A stretch of DNA of 64,000 nucleotides from Lojkania enalia (GCA_010094045.1 ML986590.1:453860-517859); one strand, 5' to 3'. Counted from the stretch's first letter, positions 23,611 to 35,504 are shown. Numbers and translations: made by a program. The notes: a model not told the origin generated them from the sequence alone.

Positions 23611-25059
23611 TTATGTCCCGAATTCTATGATGAGGTTATGGAGTAGTTTGGTGAATGTAGAATGAAGTTCTACAAAGAAGCCTTCCATTCCTACAATCTC
23701 GATTAGGCTCTTCGCTCGCATCACCTCGCTGGATACACGGGGATAACCGTCAGGGTCAAGCCGTTTCGCAGATAAGAAGGATGAAACCGGAGTGATATTG
23801 CGAGCCGAGGGGGAGCTGGAGACGGAGGATAATGTTTTGTCCTTCTGTGGTGATGTGAAGGCAGGCATTAACGATACCGAACTCCCAAGAGGAGGAGTGC
23901 CTGGGGTCGCGGTCGACGGTCTGGACTGCGTCGGATTGAGCGGCGAGGCGGATGATTCGCGCTCCAGGACTTTCTGGGTGAGTGCGACCATTTTATTTGC
24001 CAGGCTTTCGAATACCTCGGTCACCCTGACCATGGCCCTAGTAGCGCGTCGGCAGTCGCGTCCGGCCATGGCAATCAGCGCATAGGTCCTAGTATGACCT
24101 CGAGCTCGTGGATCTTGCAGACGAAAGATGTAGGCAATGGTGTATCCAGCAACAGGATCTCCAAAAAGGATTGGGCCAGAAGCCTTCCCGCTGGGGAGCG
24201 CCTCACAAGACAGGGTTCTAATACAAGTGCGTCTCAATAACGAGTAGGTGATGGGTGATTGTGGCTGACTAGTGGAGACATAGTTCAGCTTATGTGTATG
24301 CATGGCCGGTGAGACGAACATAGGCGAGGTAGGTATCGAGTCTGGAGAAGAGTTGGGGCTGCTCTCGAACGACTTGGACGGTTCGGTGTCGGACATGTCG
24401 GATGAGTCCGGCGAGCTGCTGTACTCATCGCGCGAAGTAGGGCCTCGTACAGGGAACTCTTTGGAGGTTCGCAAGACGGGACTGCCGTTCCTACCTCGAC
24501 CGTCTTTGGAAGGACTTCCGGGAGCGCCATTTGGGAGTCGGTCACTGACCCCCTTCGGAACGATGAATTGGCAGTTCTCGCACACGTCGGAGTCGGGCTC
24601 GAACGTGCTGCTGGCCCTTCTGCTCGCGAAGCCGCTCTCCGAGGACGTAAAGCTAGGGAAATACGGATTATGGGTGGGCGAACGAGGGCTCGTGGGTGGT
24701 GTCTCGAGGGGCGACGAGAGCTGCGGGAGTCGTCCGTTCAGCTTCAGGGCTGTGGGCTGATCGTACAGTCCGTTATAAGAAGAGTAGGGGTCGGGCGGGA
24801 GACCCTCGGACGGCGGGGTCACGCATGGATGGCATGTGCCGCAAGTAGGACTGGATGCTTGGGTACAAATTATCGACGTTGGACCGTGGACCTCGCAGAA
24901 GTGGGCCAGCGAGATCTGGTCATATCAAGGTCAGCCATCGCGGTCCGCAGGTCAGATGGGCATGCGGCGCACGGTTTGGGATAGTTCCGGGGCGGCGGGC
25001 TGGACGACCCAGGCGGCGGGGAGGAGGTGAAGATGCGGGGAACTTACGGTAAAATCCAT
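23611..25059 (-). CDS. LST7: Folliculin homologue Lst7
   Basis: Two exons, 25048-25059 (only four codons, MDFT) and 23611-24915, giving 438 residues. The 132-bp intron runs GTAAGT..CCAG. The join yields MDFTISLAHFCEVHGPTSIICTQ, the conserved N-terminus of the folliculin/Lst7 longin domain. It is followed by CGTCHPCVTPP and a second pair CENC, then a long Ser/Pro-rich insert (~60-195). The longin core resumes at YVSTSQPQSPITYSLLRRTCIRTLSCE and PILFGDPVAGYTIAYIFRLQD. With its partner Lst4, Lst7 forms a GAP for Rag GTPases at the vacuole and couples amino-acid supply to TORC1 in yeast. The C-terminal DENN region of animal folliculin is not evident, as expected for the short fungal form. Without the micro-exon the first residues would be missed. 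Confidence 0.88.
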
Positions 25060-25111
25060 GTTCCTCCTGTCTTATCTCTACGGCCTCATGGTTGTTTTCG
25101 CGGTGCGCGTC

Positions 25112-25135
25112 GTGGTGGTGGTGGTGGTGGTGGTG
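25112..25135. repeat. (GTG)8 trinucleotide repeat
   Basis: Eight perfect GTG units about 53 bp upstream of the LST7 start codon on the template side, so they lie in its 5' leader or core promoter (CAC repeats in the sense orientation of LST7). Confidence 0.9.
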
Positions 25136-25345
25136 GGTGGGAGAGAGTGGCTCAGCCAACTGGGCTTACGCCTCAGCGCGGTCCGAGGGTGTACTCGCGG
25201 GTGGATCGCGGCGGGCCAGTCGTGGATGTGTGGTACGGGTGGCCGCCGTGAGTGGTGAAGGCCGATGTTGCGGTCCTCGATTCAGCTCCACAGATCTCGC
25301 GGAGTGTGAAGGTGGCAATGTCGCGTGCCGGGGGCGCAGCGATAG

Positions 25346-25385
25346 TGTGGTGTGGTGTGGTGTAGTGTAGTGTAGTGTAGTGTGG
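25346..25385. repeat. Tandem pentamer array TGTRG x8
   Basis: Eight contiguous 5-bp units: three TGTGG, four TGTAG and one TGTGG. The block structure suggests expansion by slippage from two variant units. It lies about 290 bp upstream of the LST7 start. On the other strand it reads CTACA/CCACA. Confidence 0.93.
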
Positions 25386-27581
25386 GTGCCCTCTTTCGGC
25401 CAAGGACTTCAGCTGGAGGTACAAGCGGCGACGTCAAATGCTAGATATGTGTTTCGCCAATCCAGCACAAAGACAGTAACAAAGACACAACACAGCACTG
25501 CGGTCAAAGCGGGCAAAACAGAGTAGACGGCAGCGAGCGACGGTGGAGCGGGATTTGGCTTCCCAATATACCTACGCACATAGCAAGCAGTAGGCTATTC
25601 GAGCGGCGGAGAGTGGCAGACTCCCGGGCCCTGCTGCGTACACCGCTCGGGCTCCACTCTGCAGGGAGCATGGGTGCATGTACATACATACGGGACTGTA
25701 TATTCGGCCGACCCATGATTTGGCAACAGACATGAACTCCCGCATGGGCATCCAGACGACATGCAGCCTCCGTGCGACTCCGGCTACGCACATCTGTCCC
25801 CATCATGTCAAAACTGCCATCGCCGTCTCTCGCCGCGGCCTGCTGTTGCACGACGCCGCTGTCCAAGGCGGCTATGCGCTCCGCTGCCGTCGCCCGCCCT
25901 CGATTGGGTGTGCTCGACGACAGAGCAGCCCACCAGTCGTCTTCCACTGCTCCGAGTCTACTACTTACCACCGGTCCTACTACTAGACTCCATGTCCTCA
26001 AATATCCCTCATGGGGTCGCGAAAATCGGGGTGTCTACGAACCTTAGCACCACGTTAGCGTGCATCCAGAGCGTCCCCCATTCAACCGCCCAGCGCCGCC
26101 GCTATTCTTTCTGGTACGAGCAGCGCATGGCCGCACCCATCGCTCCCCCAGCGGGCAGCCAATGATGACGTAGCTTCTGTGGATTCTCGTCGCAAAACCA
26201 CGCTGCGCTCGAAATTGCCGCCTCCCGATCGATATGAGAGTCGTGCGGCAAGTTGCCATCTTGGGCAAGGCACGCCTGTTCAACCATGGCGCGATATTGG
26301 GATCGATTAAGCCCTAGACGAGACCAACGTCATTGTCCTCATCAATCTGGTAGGAATCGTCTTGTGAAAACGCCCTCCAAAGAACATCTCTCTCGATTTC
26401 GATTGTTCGATCGAAGATAGTGTTCTGCTGGTTCGCGCCGCCTCAGATCTGTCAGACGAGCAACGCTCGAGAGCCGGTCGGCCTCTTTCCAGTCTTTTCT
26501 TTCCGCTGCATGCCTCGCAGGCATCTACATGTTTGAGAGTCGAGCTAAGGGCCATCACAAAGGCACCTAGTAGGTAGGTATTATTGGCTCCTCTTGGTCA
26601 CGCCTGAGGGTCCAGACCAACCAAACAGCCGCGTCTTTCTCAGCCAACCATCCTTTGGTCCCACGCATGCGACTGTCTTCCAAGGGGTTTCCTAGCGCTG
26701 TCTCCACCACAGTGGGCCTTATGGCCACTCTGACAATTGACTACTCAGGGCCTCGGCCGCCACTGCTGCAGGGTTGGTCGGTACAGATCCTCATACCTCG
26801 CAATGGAATTGCGGGAAAATACGGAAAACCTGGGGTTAGCAAGGGACCATCACAACGATTCGCCCGGGGGATTGTCACTCCACATTCTGACTTCCATGGG
26901 CCGGGGAGAGGAATAGCCGAGACGAGGCCTTGCCCTTTTCCTCGCGGAGAACGATGGCTGATTATCCACACGTTGCTAATGCTGGAGTCGAGACCTGTCA
27001 AATATCCTTGGCAACCCAGTGTTAAGTTTCAGGGTCGCGATATAATCATATCTAGCTCACGAGAGTCCAGCTACAATAGAGAAGGCGTCTGGCTAATATT
27101 CTGTATTGACTTCTCTAACCGTATCCCTAGAAGTAGCATCACGGTGCTACGCAAATCAATGGGTGCATCTATAGGCGCCGCATACTGAAGGCGTTACACA
27201 AGAACCGAAGTCGCTAAAGAGAGAATAGGGAGAATAAGCATGGAGTACTAATTATATATGTAATTCCATGCCCTGTGGACAATGCAGCTGGATGCGTAAC
27301 CCTTAGGGATTCGTTACGAAAAACTTTCGGCGTGGCGCGTATCCCCGGCATGAACTATTTTTCAGGAAACCGAGGCAACAATGACACAGCGGGTAAAGTG
27401 ATACACAAGAATACGAGATTCTCCTTCCTTCGACGCCTAAGGGTAACCACTTGTCCGGGTAAGAAATGAAGGATTTTGGCCAGAAGAGTAGGTTCGGTCA
27501 CATGTCACCCTATATATGCTAGAGCGCTCGAGAGTGTTTCTGCGCGAATGCAGTTTTGATATAATATATAGGACAGTAAGT

Positions 27582-28894
27582 CTACAAATCATCTCCTTCT
27601 CCGGCGTCTGAGTCATCAATGTTGACTCGCCGTCCTCTCATTATGTCGTAACCCATGATCTCGTTAATGTACTTCTTTGAAATCCTAACTTCCTCGTACT
27701 TCATCCTCTGGTGTTCAGTAAAGACCCTATTTTCAGGTCTCATCATCTCCGCTATTAGTGGTTCCCATATTTGGTCAAGTTGCGTTATACCAATGCTCGT
27801 GCAAGGTATGTCGTCCAACAGTGCGGGCGAAATCACGCCTAAATCCCTCCAATGGCGTCTCCATGTGATGCTCTCATGTGGTGAAAGGCGTATAATGAAC
27901 GTGTGCAAGAGCCTTCGACGTTCACCATGATTCTTGCAGGCTAGCAATTTGGCAACCTGTCCAATACCCCCAAGGACTAACACAAACGCAATGTCTTCAG
28001 GGCAAGCAGCTTGTCCTACCCAGTCCCCTACAGTGCGTGTCGGAGGTCGTAGCTTGCGTGCTAGCACCTGTAGGATAAAGCAATACATATAAAAGTACTG
28101 CAGACGCAGCGGTGGATCCAGGCGCCTCATGATGATCCGTTCTCGGTCCAAAATACCCGGGGTTGTGCAAATATCGTACCCAATGTTTGACCGCGGCCGA
28201 ATACGTCCAAGGTCTCTATCCAGAATCGCCCGTCGGTGCTCTTCTAGGAAATAACCCACGGCAAATACAAGGGGGATCATCTTTTCGTAAACTGAGTTCC
28301 ACATCTGCTGTTGCCGCGGGTTTGTGTGCGTTGGTGTGCCTTTGAGCACAAAGTTAGCCAACTCTCGTGTGAGTCGAACGGTCGCGATGTGGCGCCTTCT
28401 CATGGCCAAGAGGTACTGAAGGCTGGCTTCATTAGTCGCCGGTGGCGGATACAGCTTTACATGAAGAGATCCCAGGCGGCGTTTTACCCAGAAGCGGACA
28501 AGCGGCGCACCACAGGTCGAAACCAGGTCGTCCAATACGTGACATGTCCTTCGAAGTGACAGGAGGTCGGAGAGGGATAATTCGCTGAGGATGCGTATGT
28601 GAAGCTCACCAGGTAATCGGAAGAATGCAACAAGGAACAGACTGTGTTACCGTTCAGTACTCCTGTGATCAACGGATGTTGGGGTCTCAACAGCGGGTAC
28701 CTCGCCTTAGCTTGCTCACTTTCGTCTCCTCGCCTCCTGACATTCCTCAACGACGCAAGCAGCTTGCTCTGGAAACCGCCTGCTGCCCAGCTAAAGCTGG
28801 GTCTCTTCCTAACCTCTCTCCCTTCGCCTCTCGCTATCACTCCCGACCCAGTTCGCCCCCTTGGCGGGGAACTGTACCGACGGAATCTCTCCAT
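27582..28894 (-). CDS. F-box protein, 417 residues
   Basis: Exons 28701-28894 and 27582-28641, with a 59-bp intron (GTACCC..CACAG, TACTGAAC branch site). The join removes an in-frame stop and exposes an F-box at about residues 70-110: FFRLPGELHIRILSELSLSD followed by LLSLRRTCHVLDDLV. The F-box normally binds Skp1 and recruits substrates to an SCF ubiquitin ligase. The N-terminal ~64 residues are basic and Ser-rich. Downstream of the F-box the protein is helical and Arg-rich, without leucine-rich or WD repeats. It ends in a short acidic tail (DDSDAGEGDDL). This resembles many lineage-expanded fungal F-box proteins of unknown substrate. The start codon and exon 1 are less certain than the F-box itself, which is read directly. 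Confidence 0.8.
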
Positions 28895-29296
28895 CTGGAG
28901 CTCATTCAGGGTTTAAACTTTAAAAGAGTCCGGATGTCGCCCCTATGCAGCAGGGAATCTAACAGCAGATTTGCTGCTCTGACGTCGTGTGTTCCGCAGC
29001 GCCAAAGTCATGACAGCACAGCGTGTGTTGCACCAGCGATTATGACATGGACGGTGTCGAAGTTCTAGCCTCGTGTGGCCTTCGTCGCGTGGCCCGGGGC
29101 TAGTGGATCTGCCTGGGCCACGAGGGATCTGAAACTCGCAATCTAAAAATAACCCCCTCCCATTCGACCTTCTTCAGAAGTGCGACCGCGAAGTTTCGAT
29201 CAAGCGCAAGTAAACTCTTAATAATCTCGATATATGTATACAATGAACCCTCGTTACAACCTTGTATTAGCAGTGTTGCGTTGCAGTATCCATGAT

Positions 29297-29436
29297 GCGG
29301 CGTTGGCTAGATTCAAGCCTGTGCAGCCAAAGCCATATAACACTTCCATTGCAGTGCGACCAATTGATACCCATGAAACCCTTTATAAAAATGAGGGTTG
29401 ATGCAAAAGCATCCAAGTTAACCACTCTAGCAAGCT
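29297..29436 (-). pseudogene. Degenerate tRNA-Ser copy with an internal insert
   Basis: Read on the plus strand, 29310-29340 matches the T-arm and variable-arm part of the intact tRNA-Ser(CGA) at 3732-3762 at most bases, with G-to-A changes at several sites (GCGGCCGAAGCC becomes GCAGCCAAAGCC). The match continues through GCAGTGCG and GATACCCAT, then resumes at TTAACCACTCT after an insert of about 43 bp within the D-arm region. The acceptor strands no longer pair and the CTCGAA anticodon loop is altered, so it cannot be a normal tRNA. The intron-proximal part is shared, which suggests duplication from a DNA copy of the gene. The transitions could reflect RIP-like mutation or plain decay. Confidence 0.75.
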
Positions 29437-30083
29437 ATCTTGAACCTCACGGCCGCTTAGGGTTCTCTCGCGGCAATTCGGCATTCTAGATTGTCGCAAT
29501 CTATTCCGCAAAAAAGCGTTGGGCACTGGCAGGAGCATTACAGATGCGGCCTTCTCATGCCTAGGTTACGCAGCCGAGGTGACACGCCGAGAGCAATCAA
29601 TGTTCCGTATATAGGCATAATCACGCGGCCTTGTGACCAAACGGCTTCTACTTAGTACCGTCCAGTAATTGCTCGCGGATGGAGGAGCAACGTCGGTTCG
29701 ATCCAACCCCTCCACACCCTCCGCTTTGTCTCGGAAGCTGCATTCTCGTAGCCAAGCTGAACATTGCTAACATTGAGGTTCAGCAGGCCCAGGCGAGACC
29801 TACCACTGATTATCGATGCCCGCCTGGCCCTGGTCCCCGTTGGCCAACGAGCAGCGATATCTAACATTTGTGTTACAGAAGACGATAACTGCCAATGCAC
29901 CTCTACATGCACTCTGTAGAGCTCAGCCTTTTATGTTTTCACCTCCCTATCTTGTGTCCCCTGCCGGGGGAAATTGGCCTTGTTTAACTTTTCCTCTTGC
30001 AATCGCCTGTACTACACGAAACAGAACAGGGAGATATTGCACTGCAGTACTCAAATGGGATACCGAGTGCGAAACTTGCAAGG

Positions 30084-30104
30084 AAAAAAAAAAAAAAAAA
30101 AAAA
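30084..30104. repeat. Poly-A tract, 21 bases
   Basis: Uninterrupted A run in the intergenic region upstream of the cupin gene. No reverse-transcribed element or target-site duplication is evident next to it. Confidence 0.85.
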
Positions 30105-30439
30105 TCGTCACCTCTAATTTCATAGTCTATTTCTTGGGAACTAGCAGGATATATGTCCCTTTTTTTTGTAGTGCAGAGTGGATGCACTTCACGATCTCAT
30201 TGGCCATGCTTCACACGTACGAAACGGGAAACTTTATGCACCTTTCCAAGCACCGCTATCATTGATCTAGTAGCAAAGTGGAGATGCGATCCACAACTAC
30301 TGTCCTACCCCTCAGTGGGTCCCCCTATGATGTCGAAAGGTCGCACAGTATACAAACGTTCAACCGCATGCTCTACCCGACTCCCCGGAAGAATGCCGCG
30401 GCAATACGCAACACGAAAATCAGTTGATAGTCATACAGC

Positions 30440-30877
30440 ATGATTGAAAGCCGTGCCGTGAAGCCCGTTGTACTGCGTTCGCGAGCCATCGCTGCTGTAC
30501 CTCCTGAAGGCTTTCCCGACCCTTCTGGCGGCGATGTCACGTGGAAGACGCTGCTGTCTACTCCAAAAACGTCCACGGATACGTTCACATCCGGAATCGC
30601 GAAATGTTCTCCTGGGTCTGGACACCTGAAGGCTCATCGCCACCAACAGGCGGAGATTTACTACATCATACAAGGACGGGGTGTAGTGCCAATCGATGGA
30701 GTCGAACACCAAGTTGAGAAAGGCAGCGTAATATTCATACCGGGGGATGCCGAGCATGGAATACAGAATACAAGCCAGGAGGAAGACCTAGTATGGTTGT
30801 ATGTCTTCGCTACAGATGCGTTCGAGGATGTGGTGTACAGGTTCAGTGAAGAGAAGACGCCAAAGGCGAAGCTCTAA
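30440..30877 (+). CDS. Small single-domain cupin protein
   Basis: A single exon of 145 residues starting at ATG (MIESRAVKP). The cupin barrel spans about residues 45-130. Motif 1 gives the metal ligands His66, His68 and Glu72 (AHRHQQAEIYY) followed by IIQGRG; motif 2 gives His106 in IPGDAEHGIQN. This H-x-H-x3-E..H set usually binds Fe, Mn or Zn. Small cupins of this kind include dioxygenases, isomerases and sugar-binding proteins, so the substrate is not predictable. There is no signal peptide, so it is probably cytosolic. It stands alone, with the F-box gene on one side and APC2 on the other, and gives no context for a pathway. Confidence 0.87.
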   Translation: MIESRAVKPVVLRSRAIAAVPPEGFPDPSGGDVTWKTLLSTPKTSTDTFTSGIAKCSPGSGHLKAHRHQQAEIYYIIQGRGVVPIDGVEHQVEKGSVIFIPGDAEHGIQNTSQEEDLVWLYVFATDAFEDVVYRFSEEKTPKAKL

Positions 30878-32105
30878 ACCATTTCGTAGGTAATCGTATT
30901 CCTAGTACCCACGATACTTTGAGACTTGCCTGTGCTAATCGATGTAGCAAGCTCAGTCGCACTTCACGGGATCCAGTCATGAGCGGTTTGTCGGCATTCT
31001 GAAGCAAACGACACTGGAAATATGAAATAGGGTTACATGATAGTAAGATTACCGCTTTAGCTAGTAACAGACTGCTACCTAAAAGCCTTTGCAAATTATA
31101 CATACATTGATTGTTGTAATCTCGGAGCATGGGATGCTTTAGCAATGTTCCAGAATTGATGCCATGGGTTCACCCTTTTATGCCCGGAAATTGGAATCCA
31201 AATATATGACAGATGGCACTTCTCAATTGGCCAAACGGAGCCCCTTATCTGTTATATTGATGACATGCGAGTATTTAAAGTTTTTCTATGTGGGGACCTC
31301 ATGACTGGCTCATTCACTAGAATATGCTAGGAATTATTCTATTTGAATTATAGAGAGCACTCGAAAAGAAACCGATGGCGAGCGGTGCATCGCGTCGTCC
31401 GCAGTTGGGCATTCACAAACCATCGCTAATTTTTGAGAAAAGTGCATTTTGTGAAGAATAGGAGGACAACTAATTGCTCTTGAAGAGGAATCGCCATGTG
31501 TTGTTACACATTTCGGAGGGAAGAGGCGGCAGTGGAGTACACTCCCGGACAGGATATAATAAGGACTATTCAATTGAATGGCAGACTTGATGGTTGTAAA
31601 TAGTTTAAAAGTGAAGAAGGTTTTTGGAGAGTGTTATTAATACCGCGAAGGGCCTTGTTAGGTTAATTGGTGAACAAATGTGAAAAGTCGTGATTGATCT
31701 TTTCTCTTAGAAACTACGGAGAGCCAATCCCAAGAGAAAAAAAACTATGAAAAACAAAGTTGCCTGCTCCTTCGCGCTAAGTAACAAGGAATTTCATGTT
31801 TTCCGGGACAGACACCGCTAGCTAAGGCTCGCTTGTGATCACCCACTTGGCTTCTAGGCCACGAGTCACTTGCTTATGAAGTAGAATTGATACTAGTGGC
31901 GCCACTTTGAACGTTAAAGGTAGGGGTTAAATTAATTATTTATATGGTAAAAGAGAACGGGGTGTACGTTCGGGCGTATCGACGACCAAGTATTTTGTTT
32001 TTAAGCACTCTATGGCTATTCATTTTATCGTTCATGCATAGACATTCGCTCATGGTCTATCAAGGGAAACTGAAATGCTATATAAGCACTGTTGGGTATA
32101 ATTTT
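30878..32105. other. Intergenic, 1.2 kb, AT-rich, no gene recognised
   Basis: It separates the convergent cupin and APC2 genes. Composition is AT-rich, especially 31900-32100. Only short open frames are present. Confidence 0.5.
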
Positions 32106-34931
32106 TCACTTCCTGATTCCCCAAACGTCCCCGCCCAGCGCCGTTGCTTTCCCGCCCATCTCCATCTCTAGTAAGAGCTCTTTCACCTCTTCAGGGCCAA
32201 ATACGAACCCAGGTATCATGACCTTCATCATCATGGCAATCCTTTGCACTGGTAGGTCTCCCTGATTCGTCAACATTGCAGTTATGAAGGTTATGTAGAC
32301 ATCCTTCTTCTCCTGTAGCAAATCGGACTGGCTTTTCACTGCCCCTGCTTGCGCTGCTTGCACTTCAGCAAGTTCTTGTGCAGCTGCCGCTGCGACAGAG
32401 TCTACTTCGTCTGGAGCAGCCGCCTCAATGACGGCATAAGTGTCTGGGTGCGTTTCCCGAAGAACGGATTGTCCGACCCAGAAAGCTAGAGCCTGACGTA
32501 CCAACTGCTCCTCCATCTCAAGCATATCTTCTAATTGCACCACGTTCCTCGTGACACCTGCATCTTTAGGTTTGTTCTTGCCTCTTCCACTCGCCCATTC
32601 GTCGCCTGACTGCGGTTGAAAGGCGTATATTACACTGACTTGCCAGGGCGCAAGTTTCTCGAAATGTTGAGTGCGATCTTCGAATTCGAGGGTCACCGCC
32701 CCTTCACCAAGCGCATTCATCCACCGAAGTTTGCGCATACCTTTGATCCGTTCGAAGCTTGTCTCGTATTCTTTCTGCAATGCTTCTATGTGCGCGGGTA
32801 CCCGGAAGTTGTCATCCCGAAGAAGCGGCCAGAAGAAGGACGAGAGAATCTGCGCGTTTAGTGTCGGCGCTTCAGGTGGTTTCAATAACGGTGCTGATGG
32901 GGCTAGTGAAGAACTAGTTGTGTTGGGACGGCGCGGTCGAGGAGCCCTTGGAGGACCCTCAGGAGTTTCCGGAGGTCTATGATCTGGTGTTTGTGGGAAA
33001 GTCTGTGACGATGTTCCACTGGCTCGAATAGCAGCGTTGATTCGCTTAGAGTCGAGGACATCTCGGAGCATGACTTCGCACGCCTGCAATTTATCGTCTC
33101 CAAGTCGGACCTTGATGAGCTCAAGTAGCCGAATCTCCTTTTCGTACTCTGGGTCCTGCGAACGGAGTAGATGATCCCCCAAGATGTTCTTCAATTCGTT
33201 AATGAAGTCCTCTCGATCCCATAAAGTGAGAAGGAACCATATCACATCCTCGATTTTGGTCTTCTTGTAATCCGGAGACGCATCGCTAGGAAGAGGTTGC
33301 CAGTTCATATCACCCCAATTCAAATCTTCGTCTGCTTCCTGATTGAAGTTCGAGAATGGTTTCTGCATTTCATTCGCAATTAGGTAGGATAATTCACCGC
33401 TTGACGTAAATTTGCTTCCGGCATCGTCGTTAATGTCTGTCAATAAGCTGGAAATGATGATGCGCGCGGTATCTTCTCGTTCTTTCAAGTATCGTCGTAT
33501 CGGACGCGCGACACGTTCAAGTAGGACGCCCTTAGGCTCTATTTCGTGAAAAGTACGAATTACAGCGATATAAACATCCAATATATACGTTGTCGTAGCT
33601 CCTGGATGTAGGAGGCGTCTTGATACCTGCTGGGAAAAGGTGGATATCAGAAACTGTTTTGCGCCGGCGGCCTTCAGATATTCCTGTTTGGTTACATGAG
33701 TATATACGAGTATTTTGAGCGCCGGAGAGGCCCCACCTTGATGTCGAGTATTGCTCCCAGACTATGATTCCATTTGATGACGAAATCGAATAGACTCTCA
33801 ACTCTAGCTCGACCCAGTCTAGTCAAGGCCATTTCTTGCCACTGCTGAAGTTCCGTCGGCTGTACGTTGCTCGGGCTGCACTTCAAGCATTCCATGACGA
33901 GCTCGATAAGTGGGCGGAATCCATCCTTAATCCACATTCGTAAGTGCGGGACGATGGACTTCTTCGAGTACCAGTCCACCTTCAAGTAATGGCTTACGAT
34001 AAATGAGTCCATTAGCTTGTCCATGGCATGCGCAAAGGCTTTCTGGGCGTTCTCTCCTCCCAGCCCTATTCGTTCTAGGCCTTGAAGAAGGTTGGTCATA
34101 CGCAATCGGAATGCCTTTGTGTTTTCTAGTGTTGGGCTAGATTCGACACTATCGTGCCGCACGTAGACACGGAACAATCGACGTCCAGCATCATATAGTA
34201 CGTAGCTTAGAGTTTTTCCAAAGCGATGTGGTGGGAGGCAGTGTGCAAAAATGGCGTGTATGTCTCTACGAAATCTCCGGTGCACGGAATCAGCATCGTC
34301 ATATGTGGGCCCTGCCGGTCGAATGGTGGAGGCCGAATCTCTGGATTGATAGAGGTAATGGAGAATATAATCCTCGAAGGGCCGTAGATAAAGGGCTTGG
34401 GCTTGTTGGAGCACCTTCTGCGTGTCATCTAACACGTCCCAAGCATATTGAAGCTCAATTTCCTAGAATATAAGTCAACCAACGCCAGCTTAAGACCCTA
34501 ACTCTGAATCATACCTTTCTCCACTGAGCTTGCAGAGCCGGTTGAACGCAACGGGCAAAATGCAGCCTTGCCTCATTTGTGTACCAGTCTATCAAGCCCT
34601 CCTCCTGCCCATCCTCGCTTTTCCCGTCCCCAACAAGCAAATAGTGCAGCGCTTCGTCAACGTCGGCCGTCTTCAGTGGACGTGAAGCTTCGAAGGATGT
34701 ATTTATGCCTGGCAGGGACTTCGGGAGGCTCAAAAATCGCGTGGCCGTGCTCCAGGCAAGATTGCGCTTGACGGCACGGTGCTGTGTGGTGGTATGACCC
34801 ACGAGAGGGCCTCCAAACGATTGACCGGGACCCGTGTATCCTAGATCTGGCGTCGCTACGGGTGTTGGCGTCGTGTGGGAAAGTGAAGGGACGGGAAAGA
34901 CGGATGCGAAGACAAGGCTTCTATGGTCCAT
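32106..34931 (-). CDS. APC2: Anaphase-promoting complex subunit 2 (cullin-like)
   Basis: Three exons, 34515-34931, 33737-34462 and 32106-33683, giving 906 residues. Residues ~130-480 are the cullin-repeat helical part; residues ~600-760 form the cullin-homology domain that recruits the RING subunit Apc11 (ILSSFFWPLLRDDNFRVP, LRWMNALGEGAVTLEFEDRT, WQVSVIYAF). The last ~70 residues are the APC2-specific winged helix (YITFITAMLTNQGDLPVQRIA and following). A Pro-rich linker (PPETPEGPPRAPRPRRP) and an Ala/Gln helix (VAAAAAQELAEVQAAQ) are insertions likely exposed on the surface. As part of APC/C it ubiquitinates securin and mitotic cyclins in the nucleus. The ATG chosen (MDHRSLVF) is the first in the frame; the open frame extends slightly upstream only from GTG. 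Confidence 0.94.
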
Positions 34932-35504
34932 GGTGGTGGACCGCGCACACACCCCGCCTGGACAAAGTCAGTAATCGTTTGTAGGGTTTTCATAACAGTG
35001 ACGCTGCTACACGGTTAGGTCCAAGTGTGTGGCAACGCGTGTTATCAAGAAACACGGCGCTGAGCGTCAGCGGCTGTCGCAAATTGGTCCAGGTGCAGGT
35101 GAGGGCGAGGATACTGTCCCGAGATTCCCATAACACGCACGGGCCAATTCACGAAACCACGTGGGAGTGAGGTGCCTACTGTTAGATGAGGCGATTGCAA
35201 TTGCCTCCTGAGACGATCGGCAGGAGCAAGTATACCGTTTACATGATCATGTGTAATGCTAGTTTAGCAGTATATGGGTGGCTTCTGCCAGTAGCCTCAA
35301 CAGTCAACTGTTTTACCCACTTCCTTTTCAACACCTACATGGGGTAGGTAAATAGAATATATGGACTCATAAGCTTTCACTACGACATTTACGAATAACC
35401 TATTGGAGCCTAGTAATCTCGTACTATTAATTACATTCAACCTTACGTGAGGAGGGTATATAGTACTAACTATACCGGCATAGCAGTCGCCTATCAGTTA
35501 TAGA
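34932..35504. other. Intergenic, APC2 promoter and UTP22 3' flank
   Basis: 573 bp between two genes on the minus strand. No feature recognised beyond ordinary promoter-like sequence. Confidence 0.45.

Larger units (their letters stand above)
25060..27581. other. Intergenic, 2.5 kb, LST7 promoter side
   Basis: GC-rich near LST7, with two simple repeats annotated separately. Overlapping open frames on both strands (up to 177 codons at 26655-27188, which begins with TTG and has its first ATG at 26667) carry no recognised domain. I see no tRNA or transposon signature. Confidence 0.45.
28895..30439. other. Intergenic, 1.5 kb, with a decayed tRNA copy
   Basis: Between the F-box gene (divergent) and the cupin gene. 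It contains the tRNA-like relic at 29297-29436 and a 21-base A tract at 30084-30104. The remaining open frames are short and unsupported. Confidence 0.5.

Noticed and set aside
25504..26165. Overlapping open frames of 100-165 codons on both strands
   Set aside because: Mutually exclusive frames in GC-rich sequence without domains, most likely chance.
26655..27188. 177-codon open frame upstream of the F-box region
   Set aside because: It starts with TTG, has no recognisable domain and overlaps other frames; not enough support to call a gene.
29690..29705. GGTTCGATCC, resembling a tRNA B box
   Set aside because: The flanking bases do not form a T stem, and no matching A box, anticodon arm or acceptor stem lies at the right distance.
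30084..30104. Poly-A tract as the tail of a retroposed element
   Set aside because: No coding or SINE-like body joins it and no target-site duplication is seen; the tRNA relic is ~650 bp away.
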